From Allomuricauda sp. F6463D (lineage in GTDB: Bacteria; Bacteroidota; Bacteroidia; Flavobacteriales; Flavobacteriaceae): DNA of 64,000 nucleotides. A model generated the notes under the pieces. The model saw only the letters and a program-made list of their open reading frames with translations, made no database searches and was not told where the DNA came from. The DNA lies in NCBI RefSeq assembly GCF_023015965.1, contig NZ_JALKAN010000004.1:62001-126000 (forward strand), in the 5' to 3' direction. Position numbers and translations under genes: made by a program. Below, piece by piece: positions 17,447 to 25,947 of this stretch; the stretch's first letter is position 1, and every line of letters starts with the position of its first letter.

Positions 17447-18024
17447 CCATGCATGGTTTCTTTTGTACCGAGATTTTTCATTAATTGGGCCTCGTACTCC
17501 AATAGTTCCTCCCATTTTTTGTCCACTAGCTCTCTTTCGCCGTATTCACGGGCAAATTTCAGGAACATGGTGTAGTGGTTTGCTTCGCTAACCATTAGAT
17601 TGCGGTAAAATTCGGAAAGTTCTTTATCGTCCAACGCTTCCGAAAGTAACCTGAAACGTTCACAGCTGCGAGCCTCTATAAGTGCGGCATATAAGAGTTT
17701 ATGCACTAAATGGGTTTCCCTACTGCCACCCTTGGGAAAGAACTTCATCAATTCGATTACATATTCATCTTTGCGCTCACGTCCCAAGACCCATCCACGA
17801 GCTATAATTTTATCATGCACCATGTTAAAATGTCCCATTTCTTCACGGGCAAGTGCGGTCATTTCCTTTACCAATTCCGACTTTTCTGGAAAACCAATAA
17901 TCAAAGAAATTGCTGTACTTGCGGCCTTTTGCTCACAATAGGCATGATCCGTCAAAATTTCTTCGATATTTTTTTCAACAATGTTTACCCATCTTGGGTC
18001 CGTTGGTAGTTTTAGGCCTAGCAT
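17443..18024 (-). CDS. miaE: tRNA-(ms2io6A37)-hydroxylase
   Basis: 193 residues. MiaE is a di-iron monooxygenase that hydroxylates the isopentenyl group of ms2i6A37 in tRNAs that read U-starting codons; it needs MiaA and MiaB products. The ferritin-like bundle has the ligand pattern EQKAAS ... EEMGHFNMVH (EExxH) at about 84-93, and ARSCERFRLL with SEANHYTMF (ExxxH) at about 150-158. It shares a strand with dnaX, 52 bp away, and may be in the same transcript. No terminator separates it from the convergent ppx gene. Confidence 0.93.
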   Translation of the reverse strand: MLGLKLPTDPRWVNIVEKNIEEILTDHAYCEQKAASTAISLIIGFPEKSELVKEMTALAREEMGHFNMVHDKIIARGWVLGRERKDEYVIELMKFFPKGGSRETHLVHKLLYAALIEARSCERFRLLSEALDDKELSEFYRNLMVSEANHYTMFLKFAREYGERELVDKKWEELLEYEAQLMKNLGTKETMHG

Positions 18025-18076
18025 GAATATGTTTTAAAAAGTTAAAATACAAAGATAATTGTATTGTACGGTAAGT

Positions 18077-19837
18077 TTAAAAATCCAGGTCAAACTCTTT
18101 TCTGAGCAAATCCAAATTTGGGTTTTTTTCCCTTAATTTTTCATATTTCTCCTCTGGGGTAAAAGCAAACTTTTTAGCCACTAGCTCATTAACGGTTATG
18201 TGGAGGACAATGGAATAGTTGTTCAGTTTTTGTTTAAGGTAGTCCAACATCAAACTTTGTTCCCGTTCTATCTCCTTTTTCATGGTGCCATTGGGAAGCT
18301 CTATCCAAATGGTATTGTCATTTTTTAATTTGGGTACATCGGTCTGCAGGTTGCTTGCCAATATTTTTTTTCCTTGTTTTTCCAATTTGTGCACAAAATC
18401 ATCCCAATGTTGCTGCATGTCTTTTTCTTCGAAAACATCTTTTGGTAAATCTTCTTCAGAAATACTAGGGGATTTGGTGCTCTCGTGAGCTTTTTTAACC
18501 TTAATGCTGGAGAGTGAAAGCCCAGAAACCCTTTTTTCAGGGGGCTTTATGTTTATTTTTTTTGGTTGATAATGTTCTTTGGGTTCACTGACCACTTCTT
18601 TTGCAACTTCTTTGGGTGCAGTAACTGTTTTTGGGGCATTTGGTTCACTTAACGGTTTTTCCACTAAAGCAGACTGCGTGGCAGCATCATTTTTCGGGGA
18701 TGTGGAAGTACCGTTTGTTATTGTTATTTTTCCTGCAAAATGGGAAGCCGGTATTATGAAATTAGAGTTTTTTTTTTCTCCATCGAAAGTGATGGATGCT
18801 AGTTTCATTAGAGTAAGTTCGACCAGTAATCGCTGGTTCTTACTGGTCTTGTATTTCAGGTCACAATCGTTTGCCATATCAATGGCCTTTATAAGGAAGT
18901 CTTTTGATGCCTTTTTTGCTTGATTTTGATATTGTTGTTTCACATCGTCGCCCACCTCTAAAAGATTTAAGGTGTCGGGATGTTGGCAAACCATCAAATC
19001 CCTAAAATGTGAAGCCAATCCGGTAATAAAATGATGACCATCAAACCCAAGGGACAAGGTCTTGTTAAAAAGAATCAAAAGTTCGGGTATGTCGTTCTCC
19101 AGAATTAAATCTGTTGCAGAAAAATAGATGTCATAATCAAGAACATTGAGATTTTCTGTCACTGCTTTTCGGGTAAGTTCATTTCCCGAAAAACTGACCA
19201 CTCGGTCAAAAATCGACAATGCATCCCGCATAGCGCCATCGGCTTTTTGTGCAATAATGTGCAAGGCGCTTTCCTCTGCTTTTATACCTTGTTGTTCAGC
19301 AATATATTTTAAGTATTCTGAAGCATCCTTGACCGTTATTCGTTTAAAATCAAATATTTGACACCGAGAGAGTATGGTGGGGATTATTTTGTGTTTTTCG
19401 GTGGTTGCCAAAATAAATATGGCATGTTTGGGCGGTTCTTCCAAGGTCTTTAGAAAAGCATTGAATGCAGACTGGGACAGCATATGTACTTCATCTATAA
19501 TGTACACCTTGTATTTTCCTGTCTGCGGTGGAATCCTGACTTGGTCTATCAAACTACGAATATCGTCCACGGAGTTGTTGGAGGCAGCATCCAACTCAAA
19601 AATATTAAAGGCAAAATCCTCATCCTCCCTTTCGGTTCCATCTTGGTTTATTTTCTTGGCCAAGATACGTGCACAAGTCGTTTTGCCAACACCTCTTGGA
19701 CCACAGAACAAAAGAGCCTGTGCCAAGTGGTTATGTTCAATAGCGTTCATTAAAGTATTGGTAATGGACGATTGGCCCACAACATCCTTGAACGTTTGAG
19801 GTCTATATTTTCTAGCTGATACAATAAATGGTTCCAA
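18077..19837 (-). CDS. dnaX: DNA polymerase III subunit gamma/tau
   Basis: 586 residues from the TTG at 19837-19835, giving MEPFIVSARKYRPQTF as in relatives. The longer frame to 19927 would cross into the rnpB promoter region and add an unrelated hydrophobic stretch. It is the clamp-loader ATPase: Walker A GPRGVGKT at 46-53, Walker B YIIDEVHML, sensor LATTEKHKIIPTILSRC. The four-Cys zinc module that normally follows Walker A is absent: the region reads LAKKINQDGTEREDEDFAFNIFELDAAS. A Pro/Lys-rich linker (about 390-480) leads to the tau C-terminal domain that contacts the polymerase. Confidence 0.94.
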   Translation of the reverse strand: MEPFIVSARKYRPQTFKDVVGQSSITNTLMNAIEHNHLAQALLFCGPRGVGKTTCARILAKKINQDGTEREDEDFAFNIFELDAASNNSVDDIRSLIDQVRIPPQTGKYKVYIIDEVHMLSQSAFNAFLKTLEEPPKHAIFILATTEKHKIIPTILSRCQIFDFKRITVKDASEYLKYIAEQQGIKAEESALHIIAQKADGAMRDALSIFDRVVSFSGNELTRKAVTENLNVLDYDIYFSATDLILENDIPELLILFNKTLSLGFDGHHFITGLASHFRDLMVCQHPDTLNLLEVGDDVKQQYQNQAKKASKDFLIKAIDMANDCDLKYKTSKNQRLLVELTLMKLASITFDGEKKNSNFIIPASHFAGKITITNGTSTSPKNDAATQSALVEKPLSEPNAPKTVTAPKEVAKEVVSEPKEHYQPKKINIKPPEKRVSGLSLSSIKVKKAHESTKSPSISEEDLPKDVFEEKDMQQHWDDFVHKLEKQGKKILASNLQTDVPKLKNDNTIWIELPNGTMKKEIEREQSLMLDYLKQKLNNYSIVLHITVNELVAKKFAFTPEEKYEKLREKNPNLDLLRKEFDLDF

Positions 19838-19860
19838 TGCTCTGAAAAATAGAATTACTA

Positions 19861-19868
19861 CAAATATA
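19861..19868 (-). promoter_or_regulatory. Possible -7 element of dnaX
   Basis: On the minus strand TATATTTG (consensus TAnnTTTG) lies 24 bp before the TTG start at 19837. It supports the short dnaX start. No well-spaced -33 TTTG was found. Confidence 0.4.
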
Positions 19869-19933
19869 AAAATAGGATTGTGCAAAGTTGGCCACAAGTG
19901 CAGCGTAAAGCCTTTTTTTATTAACAATTGGGT

Positions 19934-19941
19934 TACCTTTG
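19934..19941 (+). promoter_or_regulatory. rnpB promoter -7 element
   Basis: TACCTTTG fits TAnnTTTG exactly and ends about six bases before the base-paired 5' end of RNase P RNA at 19947, the right spacing for initiation. Confidence 0.6.
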
Positions 19942-19944
19942 TAA

Positions 19945-20243
19945 ATAGCAGGCCACCTTATCGCTGCAAGTATGGGCAACTGTGCTTGAAGAGGAAAGTC
20001 CGGACACCAAAGTGCAGCATAGCGGGTAACGCCCGTCCGCCGAAAGGCGAGGACCAGTGCAACAGAAAGCAAGTACAGTTCGGCTGTAGTGAAATCGGCA
20101 AACTCTATGCGGTGAAACGTCATGTAAACCAGCGCTTTAGAGCTGCACGCTCGAGTTGGAGGGTAGGCGGTTGGAACACTTGGGCAACCATTTGTCTAGA
20201 TAAATGATAAGGATATACAGAATCCGGCTTACGGCCTGCTTTT
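19945..20243 (+). ncRNA. rnpB: RNase P RNA (bacterial class A)
   Basis: About 300 nt. The universal P4-forming segments are present: GAGGAAAGTCCGGAC at about 19989 and ACAGAATCCGGCTTA at about 20217. The end helix P1 forms between AGCAGGCC (19947-19954) and GGCCTGCT (20233-20240). The conserved internal GTAAACC ... GGGTAGGCGGTTGG and the GCGAGGACCAGTGCAACAGA core are also seen. It is the ribozyme that matures tRNA 5' ends. It sits between dnaX (divergent) and rsmD (convergent). Its 3' end touches the rsmD stop codon at 20242-20244. Confidence 0.97.
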
Positions 20244-20781
20244 AAACTGCTTCGAAGAAGCTAAAAATACTTCCCCCATACTTTCGTTGTTCCGAAAATT
20301 TGGGATACTCGGAAAGGTTGGTTTGTTCGGAATGTTCTACGATTAAAAGTCCTTCTGAAAGCAAGAGTTCTTTTTCAAAAACAATATCCGCAATATTTAA
20401 AAATTGTTCATGGTCAAAACCGTAAGGTGGGTCGGCAAAAATTAGGTCGAATTTTTCGGAGGTGCGTTGCAAAAACTTGTACACATCGGACTTTATGGTG
20501 GAAATGGGGAAATCCAGTTCTTGTGCGGTTTTTGAGATGTAACCTACACAACCTTGATGGCCATCCACAGCGGTTATTTTTTTGGCGCCTCTTGATGCAA
20601 ATTCATAACTAATGTTACCAGTACCAGAAAATAGGTCCAACACTTTTAGTTCATCAAAATAAAAACGATTGTTCAGGATATTGAAAAGAGCCTCTTTTGC
20701 CATATCGGTCGTGGGCCTAACAGGTAATTTTTTTGGGGCAGTTAATCTTTTACCTTTATATTTTCCTGAAATAATGCGCAT
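20242..20781 (-). CDS. rsmD: 16S rRNA (guanine966-N2)-methyltransferase
   Basis: 179 residues. It opens MRIISGKYKGKRLTAPKKLPVRPTTD, the RsmD hallmark, followed by KEALFNIL. The SAM motif LDLFSGTGNISYEFASRGA is at about 49-67, and the catalytic FADPPYGF (DPPY motif) is near 118. It methylates G966 in the 30S subunit. The gene adjoins the DUF3822 gene head to tail with no gap. Its stop codon overlaps the end of the convergent rnpB. Confidence 0.95.
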   Translation of the reverse strand: MRIISGKYKGKRLTAPKKLPVRPTTDMAKEALFNILNNRFYFDELKVLDLFSGTGNISYEFASRGAKKITAVDGHQGCVGYISKTAQELDFPISTIKSDVYKFLQRTSEKFDLIFADPPYGFDHEQFLNIADIVFEKELLLSEGLLIVEHSEQTNLSEYPKFSEQRKYGGSIFSFFEAV

Positions 20782-21558
20782 TTAAAGGGAGCTTAAAAAA
20801 GAAAAGTCTATGCTTTCGTTCTCCAATTGCTCATTGTGCAATGAAGTATTTCCCGGTACAAATACAGAAATGTTGGAGATATATTGGTGGCAAAGGTCAT
20901 AAATTGCATCCCCTTCTTCAATTGCTCCAAAAAGTTTAAGTTGTACTTTTTCCATATCTATTTGCAATTGTTCCAAGCTGAACAATAGATAATACAGAAA
21001 GTCCTCTTTGGCATTATATTCAAATTGGTTATAAAAGAGTAGTTTTCTATCGGATATAACCATCACCTCCATTTCGCGCTCCGCCACTTGTACATAGCAA
21101 ACCGGTTCCACATTGGTTCGATTTTGATTTAATAATATATTGATGAGAACTGTACCACTATGTTTGAACTCGAACGCTCCAAAAAGTTCGAAAATATAGT
21201 TGTTTATATTCGTGTATGGGATATATACATTGATGATATCTTGGTTGGGAATTTCATCGTAAGCGATAAGGTCGTTTGCCATTATCTTGGTATTGAACTT
21301 TAAGTAATTAGGTAATTCTTCCTTGTTAAAAAGAGGCTTGGGTACAAGTCCAAACATATTGTTCTTGTGTATTACCATTACTTCGGAAAAATTCTGTCCT
21401 ACCTCACCACGCTCGCCAATTTTTTTCTTTAACTCCTTGAGCATTAAGTAAGGAGTAAGTTGGGTTTTGAAATTTAACCGCTCAAAGGCAAGGATTTTAT
21501 TGGCAATGGTATCCAGTACACAAAAAGAAAGTCCATTCAAGCCAACTTGAATGGACAA
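20782..21558 (-). CDS. DUF3822 family protein
   Basis: 258 residues, soluble, no signal peptide. Bacteroidota proteins of this size next to rsmD belong to DUF3822. They resemble an actin/Hsp70-like ATPase fold (two related halves: LNGLSFCVLDTIANKILAFERL near the start; AEREMEVMVISDRKLLFYNQFEY at about 161-183), but I see no clear phosphate-loop motif. It ends one base before rsmD begins, so the two are translationally linked, which hints at a ribosome-related job. Function unknown. Confidence 0.8.
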   Translation of the reverse strand: MSIQVGLNGLSFCVLDTIANKILAFERLNFKTQLTPYLMLKELKKKIGERGEVGQNFSEVMVIHKNNMFGLVPKPLFNKEELPNYLKFNTKIMANDLIAYDEIPNQDIINVYIPYTNINNYIFELFGAFEFKHSGTVLINILLNQNRTNVEPVCYVQVAEREMEVMVISDRKLLFYNQFEYNAKEDFLYYLLFSLEQLQIDMEKVQLKLFGAIEEGDAIYDLCHQYISNISVFVPGNTSLHNEQLENESIDFSFLSSL

Positions 21559-21596
21559 TTTCCTATAGGTTTTATTTGTTTCGTTCTGTACTATAG

Positions 21597-22334
21597 CTAG
21601 TTGTTGTTTTTCCTATCATAGATAGGAGGCCAGTTACCATTTGTACTTACATCTGTCAAAGAACCAACTTTGATTTCCGTGCCATTTACTTCTTCAACAC
21701 TTTGATGTGAATTTTCTCTTTCAACCAAATCTTCTGGCTGATCATAGAGAAGAACATCTTTTTTCACTTTTGCTTCAAAAACGGGAGCTTTATATCCACT
21801 CTTGTCGATTATGTCCGCCTTCATTTCAAATTTTTCATTGTTTTGAGCAAAAGGAACATCCATCATTGTTTTGTAACGGTCATCTGCTCCAAAGAGAGAA
21901 TCTTTTACTTTTACAGTTCCCAAAGTGTCAATAATAATGGTGTCCTGTTGCATTTCAATTTGATACACTCTATCGTATCTCATGAACGAGGAGTCACGTT
22001 GGGTTGTAATGGTGTAGTTACCAGTGTCGATGAACTTGATCAAGCTTTCAAAATCACCTGCATATTTGTCATTTACTGTTTTGTAAGCTTCTTGAGAATC
22101 CCTAATGTCTTTTAGTTTATTTATAACTTGGGAAAATCTTTCACTTTTTACCTGATTGAACTCGATGGGGGCATTGATGGAATCGTATATTTTAAAACCA
22201 AGGTAAATGCTCAGAATTCCGAACAGAATTACTAAAATAGGCTTTACTTTTTGGGGTAAAAATCTATCGATCACGAAAACAAGCCCGATGGTCACAAGGC
22301 ATATTAGTACAACAATAAGAATTAAGTTTAACAT
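21597..22334 (-). CDS. Membrane-anchored protein of unknown function
   Basis: 245 residues. Two membrane segments at the N-terminus (about 2-22 and 30-48, MLNLILIVVLICLVTIGLVFV and PILVILFGILSIYLGFKIY) are followed by a long soluble part, probably periplasmic. It has a short predicted coiled coil (SQVINKLKDIRDSQEAYKTV) and a beta-rich middle. I recognise no domain. It precedes DUF3822 and rsmD on the same strand (38 bp gap) and may share their transcript. The helicase gene is divergent. What it does is not known. Confidence 0.7.
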   Translation of the reverse strand: MLNLILIVVLICLVTIGLVFVIDRFLPQKVKPILVILFGILSIYLGFKIYDSINAPIEFNQVKSERFSQVINKLKDIRDSQEAYKTVNDKYAGDFESLIKFIDTGNYTITTQRDSSFMRYDRVYQIEMQQDTIIIDTLGTVKVKDSLFGADDRYKTMMDVPFAQNNEKFEMKADIIDKSGYKAPVFEAKVKKDVLLYDQPEDLVERENSHQSVEEVNGTEIKVGSLTDVSTNGNWPPIYDRKNNN

Positions 22335-22441
22335 ATCTGATACTGTCTTTCAAAGTTAATTTAGTGGTTACCGACAAATCTACAATATTTTTTTTATTGC
22401 GAAACTTTTTGCTTTAAAAAAGAGCACTATATTTAGAGCGC

Positions 22442-23875
22442 ATGAATGATTTTACTGTAGCAGGATTTTTAAAGATTTTAAACGACAAATTCCCCCATGT
22501 ACCTACTCCAAAACAAGACGTGGCACTTAATATGCTGGCTAACTTTGTTTTAGAGGGTAAAAAGGACGATGTGTTCTTGTTGAAAGGATTCGCGGGAACG
22601 GGGAAAACTACTTTGGTGGCAACTTTGGTGAGCAGCCTCTGGAAGGTTAAAATGAGTGCGGTTTTAATGGCACCTACCGGTAGGGCAGCAAAAGTGATGT
22701 CCGTTTACTCGGGAAACAAAGCGTTTACCATTCATAAAAAGATATACTTTCCAAAGAAACAAACGGGTGGGGGAATCCAATTCGTACTAGCTCCCAATAA
22801 ACATCGAAATACGGTTTTTATAGTGGATGAGGCCTCCATGATTCCCGATACTCCAGCTGACTCAAAATTGTTTGAAAACGGTTCGCTATTGGACGATTTA
22901 ATGTTTTACGTTTACTCGGGGCATAATTGTAAATTGATTTTAATTGGGGATACGGCCCAGTTGCCTCCAGTAAAATTAGAATTGAGTCCAGCTCTTGATG
23001 AAGATCGCTTGTCCTTAAATTATGATAAAGAAGTTGATTGTTTGGAGTTGGATGAGGTAATGCGGCAATCAGGCGGGTCGGGTATCTTATATAATGCGAC
23101 CAATCTTAGGGAGCAGTTACAATCCGAGTTTTTTGAGAATTTTAGCTTCGACTTGGGTAGTTATCGAGATATTGTCCGGTTGATTGATGGTGGTGAGATA
23201 CAAGAAGCCATAGATTCTTCGTATGCTCAAAATGGAAAAGAACAGACGGCAATAATTGTTCGTTCCAATAAAAGAGCCAATCTGTACAACCAAAATATTA
23301 GGGAACGGATTCTTTTTTTAGATAATGAAATCTCTGTCGGCGATTATATGATGGTGGTCAAGAACAATTATTTTTGGTTAAAACCCAATTCAGAGGCAGG
23401 CTTTATCGCAAATGGTGATATTATCGAGGTGTTGGAGCTTTTTTCCATCAAGGAACTTTATGGATTCAAGTTTGCAGATGTCAAGGTTAAAATGGTGGAT
23501 TACCCCAATCAGAAACCATTTGAGACCGTTCTTTTATTGGATACCATATCTGCGGAAACTCCATCATTGTCTTATGAAGATGGTAATCGGCTCTACCAAG
23601 AGGTAATGAAGGATTATGCGCATGAGAAGTCAAAATATAAAAAGTTTCTGGGTGTTAAGAATAATAGGTTCTTCAATGCTCTTCAAGTGAAATTCTCTTA
23701 CGCCATTACTTGCCACAAATCCCAAGGGGGACAATGGGACACTGTTTTTGTAGAGCAGCCATATTTGCCCAACGGTGTGGATAAAGATTACTTGAGATGG
23801 CTTTACACTGCAATAACAAGAGCCGAGCGGCAACTGTACCTTATAGGTTTTAAAGATGATTTTTTTCTTGACTAG
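22442..23875 (+). CDS. RecD-like superfamily 1 DNA helicase
   Basis: 477 residues. Walker A GFAGTGKTTL is at about 49-58, Walker B VDEASM near 139, motif III LIGDTAQLPPV near 175-185. The C-terminal UvrD_C_2 part has AITCHKSQGGQWDTVFV and WLYTAITRAERQLYLIG (motifs V and VI). The order matches the single-subunit RecD2/Dda-type 5'-3' helicases without the N-terminal extension. It likely works at recombination or replication intermediates. It stands alone on the plus strand, 33 bp before the DUF4126 gene. Confidence 0.9.
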   Translation: MNDFTVAGFLKILNDKFPHVPTPKQDVALNMLANFVLEGKKDDVFLLKGFAGTGKTTLVATLVSSLWKVKMSAVLMAPTGRAAKVMSVYSGNKAFTIHKKIYFPKKQTGGGIQFVLAPNKHRNTVFIVDEASMIPDTPADSKLFENGSLLDDLMFYVYSGHNCKLILIGDTAQLPPVKLELSPALDEDRLSLNYDKEVDCLELDEVMRQSGGSGILYNATNLREQLQSEFFENFSFDLGSYRDIVRLIDGGEIQEAIDSSYAQNGKEQTAIIVRSNKRANLYNQNIRERILFLDNEISVGDYMMVVKNNYFWLKPNSEAGFIANGDIIEVLELFSIKELYGFKFADVKVKMVDYPNQKPFETVLLLDTISAETPSLSYEDGNRLYQEVMKDYAHEKSKYKKFLGVKNNRFFNALQVKFSYAITCHKSQGGQWDTVFVEQPYLPNGVDKDYLRWLYTAITRAERQLYLIGFKDDFFLD

Positions 23876-23907
23876 GAATACCCTATTTTAGACTTTTAGA
23901 CAACAGC

Positions 23908-24480
23908 ATGAATATAGAACCGGATACAATAATAAGTTTGTTCCTTGGAATTGGACTGGCAGCTTCTGTTGGTTTTCGTGTTTTTCTACCTCTTTTTGCC
24001 CTCAGTTTTGCGGCATATATTGGGGTTTGGGACCTTAACTTAAACTGGCAATGGATTGGGAGCCTGACCGCATTAATAACCTTGGGAGTTGCAACAATGG
24101 TCGAAATTTTCGCCTATTTCATTCCATGGGTGGACAATGCCTTGGATAGTTTGGCGATTCCCTTGGCGGGAATTGCTGGAACAGCTGTAGTGGTATCCAC
24201 CGCAGCAAATTTAGATCCCGTGGTCACCTGGTCTTTGGCCATTATCGCCGGAGGTGGTACTGCTACCGTTATAAAAGGCGCCAATGCAGCTGGTAGGCTA
24301 ACATCTACGGGCAGTACGGGGGGATTGGCCAACCCATTGGTGTCCACGGTGGAAACTGGTGCGGCCGTGGCCGTAAGTACCGCATCGATTTTAGTGCCAC
24401 CCATTGCAGCAATCCTCGTCATTATCATTCTATTGATCATATTTAGGATTTATAGAAAATTGAGACCCAAAAAAAAATAA
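23908..24480 (+). CDS. DUF4126 family membrane protein
   Basis: 190 residues with five or six predicted membrane segments, rich in Gly and Ala. It opens [30 protein letters not shown], typical of DUF4126. Two similar halves ([11 protein letters not shown] ... [23 protein letters not shown]) and the basic C-terminal tail RKLRPKKK, presumably cytoplasmic, are visible. Function unknown; the fold suggests a small transporter or channel-like protein. It is followed 28 bp later by kdsB. Confidence 0.82.
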   Translation: MNIEPDTIISLFLGIGLAASVGFRVFLPLFALSFAAYIGVWDLNLNWQWIGSLTALITLGVATMVEIFAYFIPWVDNALDSLAIPLAGIAGTAVVVSTAANLDPVVTWSLAIIAGGGTATVIKGANAAGRLTSTGSTGGLANPLVSTVETGAAVAVSTASILVPPIAAILVIIILLIIFRIYRKLRPKKK

Positions 24481-24508
24481 GTATCCATATCAACCAATAG
24501 ATTTAAAA

Positions 24509-25237
24509 GTGAATATAATTTCCATGATTCCCGCCCGCTATCAAGCCTCTCGGTTTCCAGCCAAACTTATGCAGGACCTTGGCGGTAAACCAGTAATTGT
24601 TAGGACTTACGAAGCAGCTGTCAATACAGGGCTATTCAATGAAGTTTATGTGGTTACCGATAGCCAAGTTATCTCCGAAGTGATTACAGGAGTAGGAGGC
24701 AAAGTGATTATGAGCAAAAATACACACGAAAGCGGAAGCGATAGAATCGCAGAGGCCGTGGAGGATATGGATGTGGATATTGTAATCAATGTACAGGGCG
24801 ATGAACCCTTTATAGATTCAGAAAGTCTGAAGAAGATTATTAAAGTCTTTAAAAATGATACAGTTGAAAAGATAGATTTAGCTTCTTTAATGACCCCGAT
24901 TACGGATTGGGAAGAAATATCCAATCCAAACACGGTAAAAGTTATAGTTGACAACCAAGATTTTGCCCTATATTTTTCTAGATCACCAATACCTTACCCA
25001 AGGGATAAAGAAGTTGAGGCAACATATTTCAAGCATAAGGGTATCTATGCTTTTAGAAAGAGGGCGCTTATGGATTTTCAAAAATTGCCCATGTTGCCAT
25101 TGGAGGCCAAAGAAAAAATAGAGGCCATACGGTTTTTGGAGTATGGTAAAAAAATTAAGATGGTAGAAACCCATGTCACCGGAATTGAAATTGACACACC
25201 AGAGGATCTGGAAAGAGCAAGAAAGGTATGGAAGTAG
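24509..25237 (+). CDS. kdsB: 3-deoxy-manno-octulosonate cytidylyltransferase
   Basis: 242 residues from a GTG start ([20 protein letters not shown]). It activates Kdo (or its 8-amino form) as the CMP sugar for lipopolysaccharide core synthesis. The nucleotide-binding [15 protein letters not shown] is at 7-21, [10 protein letters not shown] (about 95) binds magnesium and CTP, and HKGIYAFRK and the [10 protein letters not shown] stretch match the family. It overlaps the following HAD gene by 10 bp. A dehydrogenase of the KdnB type lies two genes on, suggesting that the sugar may be an amino-modified Kdo. Confidence 0.95.
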   Translation: MNIISMIPARYQASRFPAKLMQDLGGKPVIVRTYEAAVNTGLFNEVYVVTDSQVISEVITGVGGKVIMSKNTHESGSDRIAEAVEDMDVDIVINVQGDEPFIDSESLKKIIKVFKNDTVEKIDLASLMTPITDWEEISNPNTVKVIVDNQDFALYFSRSPIPYPRDKEVEATYFKHKGIYAFRKRALMDFQKLPMLPLEAKEKIEAIRFLEYGKKIKMVETHVTGIEIDTPEDLERARKVWK

Positions 25238-25947
25238 ACTTTTCCAAAATAAAAACAATTGGCTTCGATGCGGACGATACCCTTTGGGTAAACGAAACCT
25301 ATTTTAGGGAAACGGAAGAAAAGTTTGCAGCACTTTTGGAGGGCTATGAAACCAAAAATAAAATTGACCAAGAGCTTTTTAAAATGGAAATGGCCAACTT
25401 GGATACTTATGGTTATGGTATAAAAGGATTTATGCTTTCTATGATAGAATCTGCATTGGATCTTTCCAATCATAAAGTTTCGCAGAAAACCATTGCCGAA
25501 ATTTTGGATCTTGGAAAAAGTATGATATCCCATCCAGTAGAGTTGCTCGATGGGGTTGAGGAAGTACTATCAAAATTAAAGGGAAACTATCGATTGATCG
25601 TACTTACCAAAGGTGATTTATTGGATCAGGAACGAAAGTTAGAAAAGTCGGGACTTTCCAAATATTTTCATCATGTAGAAGTATTGAGCGATAAAAAAGA
25701 GAATAATTACAGTAACTTACTAGAGCATTTGAAAATAGATGTCAATGAGTTTTTGATGATAGGTAACTCCTTAAAATCGGATGTGATGCCTATCTTAAAT
25801 ATAGGAGCCAAAGCGGTTCATGTGCCTTTTCATACAACTTGGGTGCATGAATTGGTACCGGAAGACCAAATGGTGAACAACCATTTAAAGCTTAGCACCC
25901 TCAAAGATATCTTGAAGTATTTGGACACTAATGAAGACAGAAAATAA
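25228..25947 (+). CDS. HAD-superfamily phosphatase
   Basis: 239 residues. Motif I is DADDTLW (about 15-21, nucleophile and acid Asp pair), motif II VLTKGD (about 129-134), and motif IV GNSLKSD (about 175-181). An alpha-helical cap lies between I and II. Haloacid-dehalogenase phosphatases act on sugar phosphates and nucleotides; the substrate is not fixed by sequence. It overlaps kdsB by 10 bp and the next gene by 17 bp, so these three are one translation unit and it probably serves the same sugar pathway. It is not the small tetrameric KdsC type. Confidence 0.85.
   Translation: MEVDFSKIKTIGFDADDTLWVNETYFRETEEKFAALLEGYETKNKIDQELFKMEMANLDTYGYGIKGFMLSMIESALDLSNHKVSQKTIAEILDLGKSMISHPVELLDGVEEVLSKLKGNYRLIVLTKGDLLDQERKLEKSGLSKYFHHVEVLSDKKENNYSNLLEHLKIDVNEFLMIGNSLKSDVMPILNIGAKAVHVPFHTTWVHELVPEDQMVNNHLKLSTLKDILKYLDTNEDRK

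Noticed and set aside
19838-19927. Upstream extension of dnaX
   Set aside because: It adds a hydrophobic stretch foreign to DnaX and crosses the likely dnaX promoter.
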